Source of the DNA: CAG-791 sp002449595
Lineage (GTDB): Bacteria > Bacillota > Clostridia > Lachnospirales > Lachnospiraceae
DNA: 64,000 nucleotides
Assembly: GCA_946539855.1 (NCBI GenBank)
Contig: CAMNHV010000001.1
Location: forward strand, 1 to 64,000
Direction of reading: 5' to 3'
Under the pieces are notes generated by a model. That model saw only the letters and a list, made by a program, of their open reading frames with translations. It was not told the origin of the DNA and ran no database searches. The translations under genes and the position numbers were made by a program. Shown here one piece after another: positions 9,137 through 16,636 of the stretch (positions within the stretch are counted from its first letter, which is position 1; each line of letters opens with the position of its first letter).

Positions 9137-10276
9137 TTACTCGGGATCCTTGATGTAGTAGTCAGCATACTGATCCAGATCTGCCGGATCGTTGGAAGCC
9201 GCATAAGCTGCAACGTTCTCGGGAGTGATGAACCAAAGTCCGCCGTAGTAGTAGTGCTCTTCCTTGCCCTGTGCCAGGTTGACGGAGATGTCGATGAACT
9301 GTGACGCATAGTTGACGAGGCCGGTCAGGACGGTGCCCTTGTAGAGGCTGCCTTCCTTCTGCATCGCGTTGATCGCGTCGGAAGTAGCGTCGCCTGCGAA
9401 GATCGCGACCTTGTCGTTGCCTGCGAATCTGCCGTCAGCGTTGAATGCTTCGAGGACGCCCAGAGCGCCTGCGTCGTTGATACCGACTACGAGGTTGATC
9501 TCTTTGCCGTTCTGCAGCCAGTTCTCACCAGTGGTAACGCCGTTGACGGTGGAGCCGCCGAGGCCTTCGCCTGCCCACTCGATCTTGCACTTCGCGTTCT
9601 CGTTGATCGCATCTACATAGCCGCTCTCGCGGATGACCAGGAAGTCTGCGCTAGGATAGTTGACGCTGTAGCAGTAGCAGGTCTCATCCTCTGTGAAGTG
9701 CTCGTTGATCCAGTTGACGGCATTCATGCCGATGGACCAGCCGTAATCGTAGTTATCCCATCCGAAGAATGCATCGCATCCGTCGATCGGCGTGTCATAC
9801 GCGAAGAACTTGATGCCTGCAGCCTGTGCCTGCTTCATGGAGTCCGTCATCGCCGCGACAGTGGAGACGTGGCAGATGATGACGTCGACGCCGGCCTGGA
9901 TGTAGTTCTCGCAAGCGGAGATCTTAGCCGCGTCATCCGCGCAAGGTGTGTTCAGGAATGTGACGCCGATCTCGTCTGCGTACTTCTGCATCGCTTCGAC
10001 CTGCATCGCGAAGATCTCGTTGGTCAGAAGACCGGAGACGTAAGCGATCTGGATATCGGAGAGATCCTTCTCTTCGCCAGCCTGCTCAGCCGCTTCCTCG
10101 ACTGCTGCTTCAGCTTCTTCCTTAACTTCTTCCTCAGCCTCAGCTTCCGCCGGAGCTGCTTCTTCCTTCTCTTCCGCTGCGGGTGCTGCTGCCGGAGCCG
10201 CTGCCGTGGATCCGCACGCTGCCAGTCCCATCACCATGGAACAAGCCAGAAGAACTGCCAACAACCTTTTCTTCAT
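9137..10276 (-). CDS. Sugar ABC transporter substrate-binding lipoprotein (RbsB/type 1 periplasmic fold)
   Basis: A 379-residue exported lipoprotein. MKKRLLAVLLACSMVMGLAACGS is a signal peptide with a lipobox ending in LAAC, followed by an Ala/Glu-rich linker of about 55 residues (AEEKEEAAPAEAEAEEE) and then a type 1 binding fold starting DLSDIQIAYVSGLLTNEIFAMQ. Typical elements are the ENYIQAGVDVIICHVS and FFAYDTPIDGCDAFFGWDNY segments. Start ATG 10276 has GGAGGAAACGTAAC upstream; the open frame runs 59 codons further without a site. A clear promoter lies 214 bp upstream of the ATG. It delivers the substrate to the RbsC/RbsA-like pair. The ligand is probably a sugar, polyol or their acylated form, inferred from the operon. 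Confidence 0.93.
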   Translation of the reverse strand: MKKRLLAVLLACSMVMGLAACGSTAAAPAAAPAAEEKEEAAPAEAEAEEEVKEEAEAAVEEAAEQAGEEKDLSDIQIAYVSGLLTNEIFAMQVEAMQKYADEIGVTFLNTPCADDAAKISACENYIQAGVDVIICHVSTVAAMTDSMKQAQAAGIKFFAYDTPIDGCDAFFGWDNYDYGWSIGMNAVNWINEHFTEDETCYCYSVNYPSADFLVIRESGYVDAINENAKCKIEWAGEGLGGSTVNGVTTGENWLQNGKEINLVVGINDAGALGVLEAFNADGRFAGNDKVAIFAGDATSDAINAMQKEGSLYKGTVLTGLVNYASQFIDISVNLAQGKEEHYYYGGLWFITPENVAAYAASNDPADLDQYADYYIKDPE

Positions 10277-10489
10277 GTTACGTTTCCTCCTTTTCTTGCC
10301 TTCCTTTTTACTTGCCTTCCCTTTGCTTCTGATCTGCCCAGGCTCCCCCGCTGCTTCTTCTGCCATATCCCCTCCACAGGCTGGCTTCCGGTTCTGCGGT
10401 TGTATTCGAGGGAGTCTCGGCTGTTCCGGGTCTCTCTCGCACCTCTTCTCCATTTAGCAAATCATTTTGTAAAGGTGTTTTGTATAATC
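10277..10489. other. Long leader between promoter and binding-protein gene
   Basis: About 210 bases separate the predicted transcription start from ATG 10276. On the minus strand the stretch is purine-rich near the gene and has no convincing riboswitch fold that I can name. Open frames across it, including an N-terminal extension of the binding protein, lack ribosome binding sites. Confidence 0.35.
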
Positions 10490-10518
10490 ATTATATAAAT
10501 TGATTTCGGTAAAAACAA
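10490..10518 (-). promoter_or_regulatory. Sigma-A type promoter of the binding-protein/ABC operon
   Basis: On the minus strand a -35 box TTGTTT (10513-10518) and a perfect -10 box TATAAT (10490-10495) are separated by 17 bp in an AT-rich stretch. It would start a transcript about 210 bases upstream of the binding-protein gene and lies downstream of the terminator of the mannitol-dehydrogenase-like gene, so the importer can be made independently of that gene. Confidence 0.7.
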
Positions 10519-10644
10519 TATCGTAATAATCAACAGTTTTTCGAATTCGTTTTTGGCTAATTTTACCAAGTAGCTTTATAAATCTATTTCACTTAATCCA
10601 ATCGTGTCTGGTTTAATTGCGCAAAACCGATCCGGCAGCTCACC

Positions 10645-10674
10645 AAAAAAAGGCGGCGCCTTGCTGGCGCCGCC
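10645..10674 (-). terminator. Intrinsic terminator of the mannitol-dehydrogenase-like gene
   Basis: Minus-strand stem of 9 bp (GGCGGCGCC, 10652-10660, with GGCGCCGCC, 10666-10674), 5-base loop, followed by seven T (10645-10651). It begins 17 bp after the stop codon. Confidence 0.88.
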
Positions 10675-10690
10675 TGCTGCTGCTCATTTC

Positions 10691-12307
10691 TTATGCCGTC
10701 AGATATTTCTTTAATGTTGCGCGGACTGCTCCAGGCCCGGCGATCTCTTCCTGGAACATCTTCTCTACTTTCTCTCCCAGGCCGGCCTCATAGAGATCGA
10801 TGCCAAAGATATTTGCGTTCGTGAGGATCGGGCGGAGTTTGTCTCCCACTTCTTCCGGGTGTCCGAGGCGGAAGTTCGACTGCATGTATGCCTGCATCTC
10901 TTCGCCCATCGGGTCCGGCGCCAGCTCAAACGGCTCGCCGTTGTCGTCCACAGCCATCATGTAACGAAGGAAACCCGTGATCGCTAAGGGCTCGGCAACC
11001 AGGTTGGCGGCGGTTCCATCCTTTTCTACGTATGCTTTGATCGTCTCACCGAAACGAATGCCGACCATCTGCGAGATGTCGGTCGCGATGCGCTGTGAGG
11101 TGTCGCCCATGTACTTGTTGGGGAAGCGGTCGTTCATGCACTCGTCGAGGAAAGCCTTCGGCGAGAGGATGCCCGGATCCGGCACGACCGGCAGGCCCTC
11201 CATGTAGCCGATGCGGCGGGCGAGCTCGTGCAGCTCCGGATCGTCCATGCCGTCCGCGAAGAGGTCATAGCCGAGCATGCAGTCGTAGGTCGTGAGCGCC
11301 GTGTGGATCGGGTTCAGGCACACCGTCACCTTCATCCGCTCGGACTTGTTGACCGTCTCGCGGTCCGTCATGTAGACGCCCGCCTCTTCGAGCGGCGGCC
11401 TCCCGTTCGGGAAGTTGTCCTCCACGACGAGGTACTGCGGTCCCTCCGCGTTGACGAACGGGGCGATGAAGGTTTTCTTCGAGGTGATGACCGGCTGCAT
11501 GTTTTCGAGGCCGGCTGCCTCAAGGTCCTCCGCGACCGAGGTGTTCGGCCGGGGCGTGATCTTGTCGATCATTGTCCAAGGGAAAGCGACGACGCTCTCG
11601 TCACTCACGTAGTTCACGAAGTCGTCCGGGACTTTGCCGAGGGCGTTCCACTCCTTCGCCATCGTCATGACGGAATTTCTCAGGAATTCGCCGTTATGGG
11701 AGCGGTTATCCATGGAGACGAGCGCGAGCGGCGCGCCTCCCGCGAGGAATCTCTCGTAGAGCATCGCTGCGACGACGCCCATCGCGCCGGTCACCTGCGC
11801 GGGACCGTTTTCGATGTCGGCGCGCACGAACCCATAGTAGTCACCGTTCTCGTTGCGGAGAGCATAGCCCTTTTCCGTGATCGTGAATGTCACCATCTGC
11901 AGGCTCTGTGCGGTGAAGATCTCTTTCAGCCGGTTCCACTGCGCCTCGTCGGAGGCCTGTGCTTTCACGGCTTCACTGAAGACGCCGACCACTTTCTTCT
12001 CCACTGTGCCGTCGCCGTGCAGGTAGACGCTCAGCGAGAGGTTGTCGTAAGGGCGGTAGATCCGGTCCACGACGTCATAGTCGAACGTCTCGACGCAGGT
12101 GATGCCGCGGTCCATCCTGCCCTCCTCCGCCAGCCGGTCGGCGATGCTGCCGACGAAAATGCGGAAAATGTTGCCGATGCCGAAATGCACCCATACCGGA
12201 GCCGCGATCGTGCGCTCCGCCAGCGCGTCCACGTCGTACGACGGGAGCCTGATGCCTGCCTGTTCGAAGGCCTGCCGGTCCCGGATTCCTTCTCTTGTCA
12301 GTTTCAT
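10691..12307 (-). CDS. Long-chain mannitol dehydrogenase family enzyme (mannitol/fructuronate/tagaturonate reductase type)
   Basis: A 538-residue NAD(P)-dependent polyol dehydrogenase of the metal-independent long-chain family. The N-terminal Rossmann motif is VHFGIGNIFRIF; further family blocks are MVTFTITEKGY, LVSMDNRSHNGE, VAFPWTMIDKITPRP and the catalytic Lys/Asn/His segment KVTVCLNPIHTAL. Family members interconvert fructose/mannitol, fructuronate/mannonate or tagaturonate/altronate; which one applies is not clear by eye. Start ATG 12307 has GGAGGGAAGTC upstream; an upstream ATG-less extension is not supported. It is divergent from the ROK gene and its promoter carries a palindromic operator, so it is probably the direct target of that repressor. 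Confidence 0.9.
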   Translation of the reverse strand: MKLTREGIRDRQAFEQAGIRLPSYDVDALAERTIAAPVWVHFGIGNIFRIFVGSIADRLAEEGRMDRGITCVETFDYDVVDRIYRPYDNLSLSVYLHGDGTVEKKVVGVFSEAVKAQASDEAQWNRLKEIFTAQSLQMVTFTITEKGYALRNENGDYYGFVRADIENGPAQVTGAMGVVAAMLYERFLAGGAPLALVSMDNRSHNGEFLRNSVMTMAKEWNALGKVPDDFVNYVSDESVVAFPWTMIDKITPRPNTSVAEDLEAAGLENMQPVITSKKTFIAPFVNAEGPQYLVVEDNFPNGRPPLEEAGVYMTDRETVNKSERMKVTVCLNPIHTALTTYDCMLGYDLFADGMDDPELHELARRIGYMEGLPVVPDPGILSPKAFLDECMNDRFPNKYMGDTSQRIATDISQMVGIRFGETIKAYVEKDGTAANLVAEPLAITGFLRYMMAVDDNGEPFELAPDPMGEEMQAYMQSNFRLGHPEEVGDKLRPILTNANIFGIDLYEAGLGEKVEKMFQEEIAGPGAVRATLKKYLTA

Positions 12308-12362
12308 GACTTCCCTCCAATGTTTTGCGGTTGTTACTGCATCCCTTCGCACTTCATTTAAG

Positions 12363-12375
12363 TAAAACTGTTTTA
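12363..12375. promoter_or_regulatory. Putative ROK operator 1
   Basis: The 13-bp perfect palindrome TAAAACTGTTTTA lies about 10 bp downstream of the -10 box of the mannitol-dehydrogenase-like gene, that is, over its predicted transcription start. AT-rich palindromes of this type are usual targets of NagC/XylR-type ROK repressors, and the regulator gene is adjacent. Binding is inferred. Confidence 0.6.
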
Positions 12376-12385
12376 TTTATTTATT

Positions 12386-12413
12386 ATTATAATCTCTTTT
12401 CATTATCATGCAA
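12386..12413 (-). promoter_or_regulatory. Promoter of the mannitol-dehydrogenase-like gene
   Basis: Minus-strand -35 TTGCAT (12408-12413) and -10 TATAAT (12386-12391) with a 16-bp spacer, about 80 bp upstream of ATG 12307. Operator 1 directly follows the -10 box. Confidence 0.65.
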
Positions 12414-12487
12414 GTGGTTTATAATGAAATCAGGAAAGACGACTTTAGGCAGAGAAATATAAGAGGCATCTGGCAGCGTCTTTTGAT

Positions 12488-12498
12488 AAAACTGTTTT
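12488..12498. promoter_or_regulatory. Putative ROK operator 2
   Basis: A second copy of the AAAACTGTTTT palindrome lies 124 bp from operator 1 (about 12 helical turns), on the side of the ROK gene. It could serve autoregulation or looping with operator 1. The ROK promoter itself is not clear; a TATAAT at 12543-12548 has no good -35 partner. Confidence 0.5.
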
Positions 12499-12634
12499 GA
12501 AAAATAGACAGTGCCCGTCTTTCCTAAATATAAACGGCAGATTATAATAGATTTACCGCTGCGCCGTCACTACCCGCGTTGCACCTTCAGCGGTCAGAGC
12601 ACAGCTCTATCATAGGGCCTGAGAGGAAAAATAT

Positions 12635-13771
12635 ATGCGCGCCAGTACCGCAGATCTGAGAAACGCCAATCTACTTGCAGTCTACAAGTACATCTATGAA
12701 CATAAGGAAGCGACGAAGACGGAGATCTCGTACGCGCTCCGCCTGAGCCTTCCGACCGTGACCCAGGACCTGAACGAGCTTCTGTCGTCATCCCGCATCC
12801 TCAGTGCCCAGAAGGCTGAGGCATCCGTGGGGCGGCCGGCGATGCTTTACCAGTTCAACAGCAATCATCACGTCTCCTTCGGCGTGGAGGTCCTGCAGAA
12901 AAAGGTTTACGTCGCAACCGTCGATCTCTACGGCAAGATCATTAAGGAAGCGAAGCTGGAGAGGAAGTTCGAGAACACACCGGAGTATTTCCAGGAGATC
13001 GGGGACTTTATCAACGGCTTTATCGATCCGCAGGGCTATCCCGACGGGGACATCCTTGGCGTCACCTTCGCCGTCCAGGGCATCGTCTCCGAGGACAACG
13101 AGCACATGACGTTCGGCACTCTGCTGAATACGACTGACTTCACGCGTGAGAATTTTGCGAAGCACTTCCGGCACAAAGTGAGCCTCGTGCACGACACGGA
13201 GGCGGCCGCGATCGCGGAAGACTGGTACGTGCACGGCAGCGACCTGAACGCGATCTACCTCTCGCTCAACCACAACCTCGGCAGCGCGCGCATCATCGGC
13301 GGAAAGGTCGTCCACACGGACAACCTCTCCAGCGGCACGATCGAGCACATGACGCTCTATCCGCGCGGCAAGGTCTGCTACTGCGGCAAGAAGGGCTGCG
13401 TCGACCGCTACGTCTCCGCGGAGGCGCTCATGGAAGCGGCCGGCATGACGGTCCCGGAATTCTTTGAGGCGAAAAAGGCGGGCGACAAGAAGGTCCTGAA
13501 GATCTGGAATCAGTACCTGAACGACCTCGCCCTCGTCATCGAGAACGCCCGCATGGTCATCGACGGCTGCGTGATCCTCGGCGGCCTGCTGGATGAATAC
13601 ATCACAGATGATGACATCGACAAGCTGAAAAAGTGCATTCGCTCCATCTCCTGCTTCCCGCAGGTGGAGCCGGTTATTATTCACAGCCACTATGGGTCCA
13701 AGGCGACGCTGATTGGGTCGGCGATTACGGAGATTTCGGTGTATTTGCAGAGGATTGGGTTGGATCTGTGA
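12635..13771 (+). CDS. ROK family transcriptional repressor
   Basis: A 378-residue regulator. The N-terminal winged helix (residues about 5-60) reads ANLLAVYKYIYEHKEATKTEISYALRLS in overlapping pieces and continues with a recognition helix (LPTVTQDLNELL). The ROK domain follows, with the zinc-binding cysteine motif CYCGKKGC and the sugar-kinase-like phosphate segments VTFAVQGIV and LVHDTEAAAIAE. The kinase glycine loop that would read DHGIGAG is replaced by SLNHNLGSARI, consistent with a regulator and not a kinase. Start ATG 12635 has GAGAGGAAAAATAT upstream. It is divergent from the catabolic operon and probably represses it until a sugar or sugar phosphate binds. Confidence 0.92.
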   Translation: MRASTADLRNANLLAVYKYIYEHKEATKTEISYALRLSLPTVTQDLNELLSSSRILSAQKAEASVGRPAMLYQFNSNHHVSFGVEVLQKKVYVATVDLYGKIIKEAKLERKFENTPEYFQEIGDFINGFIDPQGYPDGDILGVTFAVQGIVSEDNEHMTFGTLLNTTDFTRENFAKHFRHKVSLVHDTEAAAIAEDWYVHGSDLNAIYLSLNHNLGSARIIGGKVVHTDNLSSGTIEHMTLYPRGKVCYCGKKGCVDRYVSAEALMEAAGMTVPEFFEAKKAGDKKVLKIWNQYLNDLALVIENARMVIDGCVILGGLLDEYITDDDIDKLKKCIRSISCFPQVEPVIIHSHYGSKATLIGSAITEISVYLQRIGLDL

Positions 13772-13799
13772 TTTAAAATATTAGTTTTATACTTGAACG

Positions 13800-13825
13800 A
13801 AAAAAGGGATCCTTTGCAGGATCCC
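13800..13825 (-). terminator. Intrinsic terminator of tRNA-Ser (possibly bidirectional)
   Basis: Stem GGGATCC/GGATCCC (13806-13812 and 13819-13825) with a 6-base loop. On the minus strand it is followed by six T and ends the tRNA transcript; on the plus strand the T tract is weaker but it could also stop the ROK transcript. Confidence 0.85.
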
Positions 13826-13839
13826 TCGTTTCGTTTTAC

Positions 13840-13928
13840 GGAGTAGGAGGGATTTGAACCCTCGCGCCGGTTTTTGCCGACCTACACCCTTAGCAGGGGC
13901 GCCTCTTCAGCCTCTTGAGTACTACTCC
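13840..13928 (-). tRNA. tRNA-Ser (anticodon GCU)
   Basis: An 89-base class II tRNA on the minus strand. The acceptor stem GGAGTAG pairs with CTACTCC, the anticodon loop reads CTGCTAA with anticodon GCT, a long variable arm follows (GGTGTAGGTCGGCAAAAACC region) and the T arm has GGTTCAAATCC. The long variable arm and the anticodon identify serine AGC/AGU. The 3' CCA is not encoded. Confidence 0.96.
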
Positions 13929-14065
13929 TCGCCTGAATCAAGCTTCCATATGTATGAAACGCATAATGAATTATACAGAAGGGGGTATCGTTTGTCAAAC
14001 CTCTGTATCTATCTGTATTTATGCGGGGTTGGACGGTGTTCTGCGCGGCGCCGCTCAGCAGAAAA

Positions 14066-14479
14066 TCAGTCTGCGAGGATCGTGTTCAGGATCTCGTCCA
14101 TCTCTTCTGCCGGCATTTCTCCGGGATTCCAGAGGATGTGCTGGCCGTCGTTCTGATACCTGGGAATCAGGTGCACATGGTAGTGCGGCACGGTCTGGCC
14201 TGCTGCCTCGTTGTTATTCTGGATGATATTGAAGCCGTCCGCGCCGAGCTTCTCCGTCATCCGGATCGCAAGCTTCTTAGCAAGCTTCGCCGCGTCTGCC
14301 GCGAGATCTTCCGGAATCTCATACAAATTAGCATAATGCTCCTTCGGAAGAATCAGAGAATGCCCTCTCGTCGCGGGCCCGAGGTCCATAATGACGCGGA
14401 ATTTCTCATCCTCATACAGCGTCCTGGACGGGATCTCCCCGTTCGCAATCTTACAGAAAATGCAATTCGGATCTTTCAT
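14066..14479 (-). CDS. HIT family nucleotide-binding protein
   Basis: A 137-residue histidine-triad protein (Hint/Fhit-like, nucleoside phosphoramidase or dinucleotide hydrolase). The triad is His99, His101, His103 in PHYHVHLIPR. The N-terminal CIFC (Cys6, Cys9) together with a His later in the chain forms the zinc site typical of bacterial HIT proteins. AGGAGAAAGAAC precedes the ATG. It stands alone on the minus strand downstream of the rhomboid gene; the gap holds a dispersed hairpin repeat. Confidence 0.95.
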   Translation of the reverse strand: MKDPNCIFCKIANGEIPSRTLYEDEKFRVIMDLGPATRGHSLILPKEHYANLYEIPEDLAADAAKLAKKLAIRMTEKLGADGFNIIQNNNEAAGQTVPHYHVHLIPRYQNDGQHILWNPGEMPAEEMDEILNTILAD

Positions 14480-14516
14480 GTTCTTTCTCCTATGCCTTAG
14501 AAGTTATGTTTTTTCA

Positions 14517-14556
14517 ATTACGGCTTTTTGAGCTCTTTATCAATTTAGACCGTAAT
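14517..14556. repeat. Dispersed 40-bp hairpin repeat, copy A
   Basis: A 40-bp inverted repeat that opens ATTACGGCTTTTTGAGC and closes ATTTAGACCGTAAT. Two relatives of the same length and plan lie at 50340-50380 and 50413-50453. Arms of about 8 bp, conserved ends and variable centre resemble a small palindromic mobile element or a family of terminators. Confidence 0.6.
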
Positions 14557-14563
14557 CCCACAC

Positions 14564-14617
14564 TCCCGTGGAGCCGATGAGCTACCGCATGGACTGTGTT
14601 CCCCTACAATTCTTCGC
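14564..14617. repeat. Solitary copy of the 61.8-62.2 kb repeat
   Basis: A 54-bp segment beginning TCCCGTGGAGCCGATGAGC and ending ACAATTCTTCGC matches a segment near 62037-62090 at roughly 45 of 54 positions by eye. It covers the 3' end of the rhomboid gene, so the last codons of that gene derive from or overlap repeat sequence. Confidence 0.6.
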
Positions 14618-15218
14618 GTCTGGCGGCGCGGCGGCGGAGGTCCTCCGAGAGGAGGAAGAGGCAGGTCAGGGCGACGCCGGTGAGGAAGCCGCCGACGTGC
14701 GCGAAGTTGTTCGTGCCGGCGGTGCGGAAGCCGCTGTAGAGGCTGAATGCGATGCCGAACAGGACGCGCTGCATGCCGCTGCGACCGATGTATCTGCGGT
14801 TGCGGACTGCGAGGACAGCCATTGCCGCGACGACGCCGAAAACTGCGCCGCTTGCGCCGAGGGAGCGCCACACTTCGTGCATGCGCAGCTCCGCGGCGAG
14901 CGAGAGCAGATTTCCTGCGATGCCGGAGGCGAAGTACAGAAGCAGCATGCGCAGGTGGCCGAAGCGCCTCTCCACCTCAATTCCTACAAAATAGAGAATG
15001 AGCATGTTGGAGAAGATGTGGTCCGTCCCGGCATGCAGGAACATCGAAGTCACGATGCGCCAGTACTCTCCTTGTTCCGCCACGGCATAGCCGACGAGCG
15101 TCCCTTCTTCATAGAAGAAACGCGCCGCCGGCCTATAGAAAAACTGTATCAGAAATATAATTACATTGACCGCAGTCAGCGCCGCGGTCACTGGCTGTAC
15201 CCGTTCTCTTTCCGTCAT
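14604..15218 (-). CDS. Rhomboid family intramembrane serine protease
   Basis: A 204-residue polytopic protein with six hydrophobic segments. The catalytic Ser123 lies in GASGAVFG and His174 in NNFAHVGGFLTG; the HxxxN oxyanion element is HIFSN (Asn71). It would cleave transmembrane substrates within the lipid bilayer. The Shine-Dalgarno is weak (AAGG). It follows galactokinase by 29 bp on the same strand, so the two may be co-transcribed. Its C-terminal tail is short and very basic (RRRAARREEL) and overlaps a dispersed repeat. Confidence 0.93.
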   Translation of the reverse strand: MTERERVQPVTAALTAVNVIIFLIQFFYRPAARFFYEEGTLVGYAVAEQGEYWRIVTSMFLHAGTDHIFSNMLILYFVGIEVERRFGHLRMLLLYFASGIAGNLLSLAAELRMHEVWRSLGASGAVFGVVAAMAVLAVRNRRYIGRSGMQRVLFGIAFSLYSGFRTAGTNNFAHVGGFLTGVALTCLFLLSEDLRRRAARREEL

Positions 15219-15247
15219 GCCTTATCAGAACGCTTTTCTGTCAACTA

Positions 15248-16528
15248 TCAGATCACCTTGATGCCGCCATACTTGCGTACTTTGAAGACGTAGCAGCTGC
15301 CGTCGCCGAAGACGTGCTCGATGCCCTTCTTGTAGTCGGGGACCATCTCGTTCGGGACGAAGGCCTGGATCGTGCCGGCGAAGCCGCCGCCGTGCACGCG
15401 GCAGACGCCCTTTCCAGCGAGGAGGACTTCACTGACCGCGAGGCCGATGGAGACGCCCTGTTCCTCGGGGATCCTGCCGACATAAACGTTCTGCAGGAAC
15501 TTATAAGAGGAGTCGCCGGAAGCTTTTACCAGCTTCTTGAAGGCTTCGAAGTCGCCGCTCTCGAGAGCTGCCGCTTCTTTGTCGACGCGCTTGTTCTCTT
15601 CGAAGAAGTGGATCGCGCGGAGAACCGGGCGGTCGCCGAGCTCTTCGCGGAGCTTCGCGATGTTCTCATAGAATTCCGCCTCGTCGACTTCGCGGAGGAC
15701 GGTCTTGCCGAACTTCGCGGCGACGCTGCGCATCTCGATCGGAACAGCGGAGTATTCGTCAGAGAGGTCCGCGTGGGAGCCCTTCGTGTCAACGATGCAG
15801 AGGCTGTGGCCGAAGGAAGCAAAGTCGACGTCGATCTTGTGGATCTTCGGGTTCTCGTTGTTTTCGAAGTCGATCTCGTTCAGGCCGCCGACGGATGAAG
15901 CCATCTGGTCCTGCAGGCCGCTCTGCTTGCCGAAGAAGACGTTCTCGGCGTACTGGGACGCGACCGCGATGAACACGGGATCGATCTGCATGTCATTGAA
16001 GAGGCCGTTGAAGATGTTGCCGACGAGGACTTCAAACGCAGCCGAAGAAGAAAGGCCGGAGCCGCCTGGCACATTGCCGGTCATGTAGGCCTTGAAGCCG
16101 CCGATCTTCCAGCCGGCATCTTTCAGCTTCGCAGCGATGCCGCGAATGAGCGACTGGGAAGTATTGATCTCCGATTCCACAGGCGTCAGAACGCTGAGGT
16201 CAACGACGATATCTCCGTAGCCCTCGGACTCGAGAACGATCTGATCGTCAGAAGAAGGCATCGCAACTGCGATGTTGTCGAGCGCGACCGAAGCCGTCAG
16301 AACCTTGCCGCGCTGGTGATCCGTGTGGTTTCCGCCCACTTCGCTGCGGCCAGGCGCGCTGTAGATCTCAACTTCCTGCTCGCCATATCTGTCGCGGAAG
16401 TGCTCCAGAGCCTTCACATAGCGTTCCGTCTGCTGCGGGACCGCCGCCTGATCTGCGTAAACGTCCAGAAGACGCGCATCAAATTCTCCGCCCTGCAGTC
16501 CTGTGATCAGTGATTGAATCGTTTTCAT
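15248..16528 (-). CDS. galK: Galactokinase
   Basis: A 426-residue GHMP kinase that phosphorylates galactose at C1 with ATP (Leloir pathway). The galactokinase signature is read as GRSEVGGNHTDHQRGKVL near residue 60; the ATP loop is PGGSGLSSSAAFEV; the C-terminal GHMP motif is RVHGGGFAGTIQAF. The usual GRVNLIGEHTDY is replaced by GRSEVGGNHTDH, a variant common in Clostridia. AAGGGGGTAGC precedes ATG 16528. The other Leloir genes (galT, galE) are not in the window. Confidence 0.95.
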   Translation of the reverse strand: MKTIQSLITGLQGGEFDARLLDVYADQAAVPQQTERYVKALEHFRDRYGEQEVEIYSAPGRSEVGGNHTDHQRGKVLTASVALDNIAVAMPSSDDQIVLESEGYGDIVVDLSVLTPVESEINTSQSLIRGIAAKLKDAGWKIGGFKAYMTGNVPGGSGLSSSAAFEVLVGNIFNGLFNDMQIDPVFIAVASQYAENVFFGKQSGLQDQMASSVGGLNEIDFENNENPKIHKIDVDFASFGHSLCIVDTKGSHADLSDEYSAVPIEMRSVAAKFGKTVLREVDEAEFYENIAKLREELGDRPVLRAIHFFEENKRVDKEAAALESGDFEAFKKLVKASGDSSYKFLQNVYVGRIPEEQGVSIGLAVSEVLLAGKGVCRVHGGGFAGTIQAFVPNEMVPDYKKGIEHVFGDGSCYVFKVRKYGGIKVI

Positions 16529-16636
16529 GCTACCCCCTTGCTATCTGTGATGAACAGTTGAATACCAAATTTGCAACACCCTCGCGCGCCTCTCTTTCGA
16601 AGCTGCGCACCAATATTTATTATACCATGAATTTCC

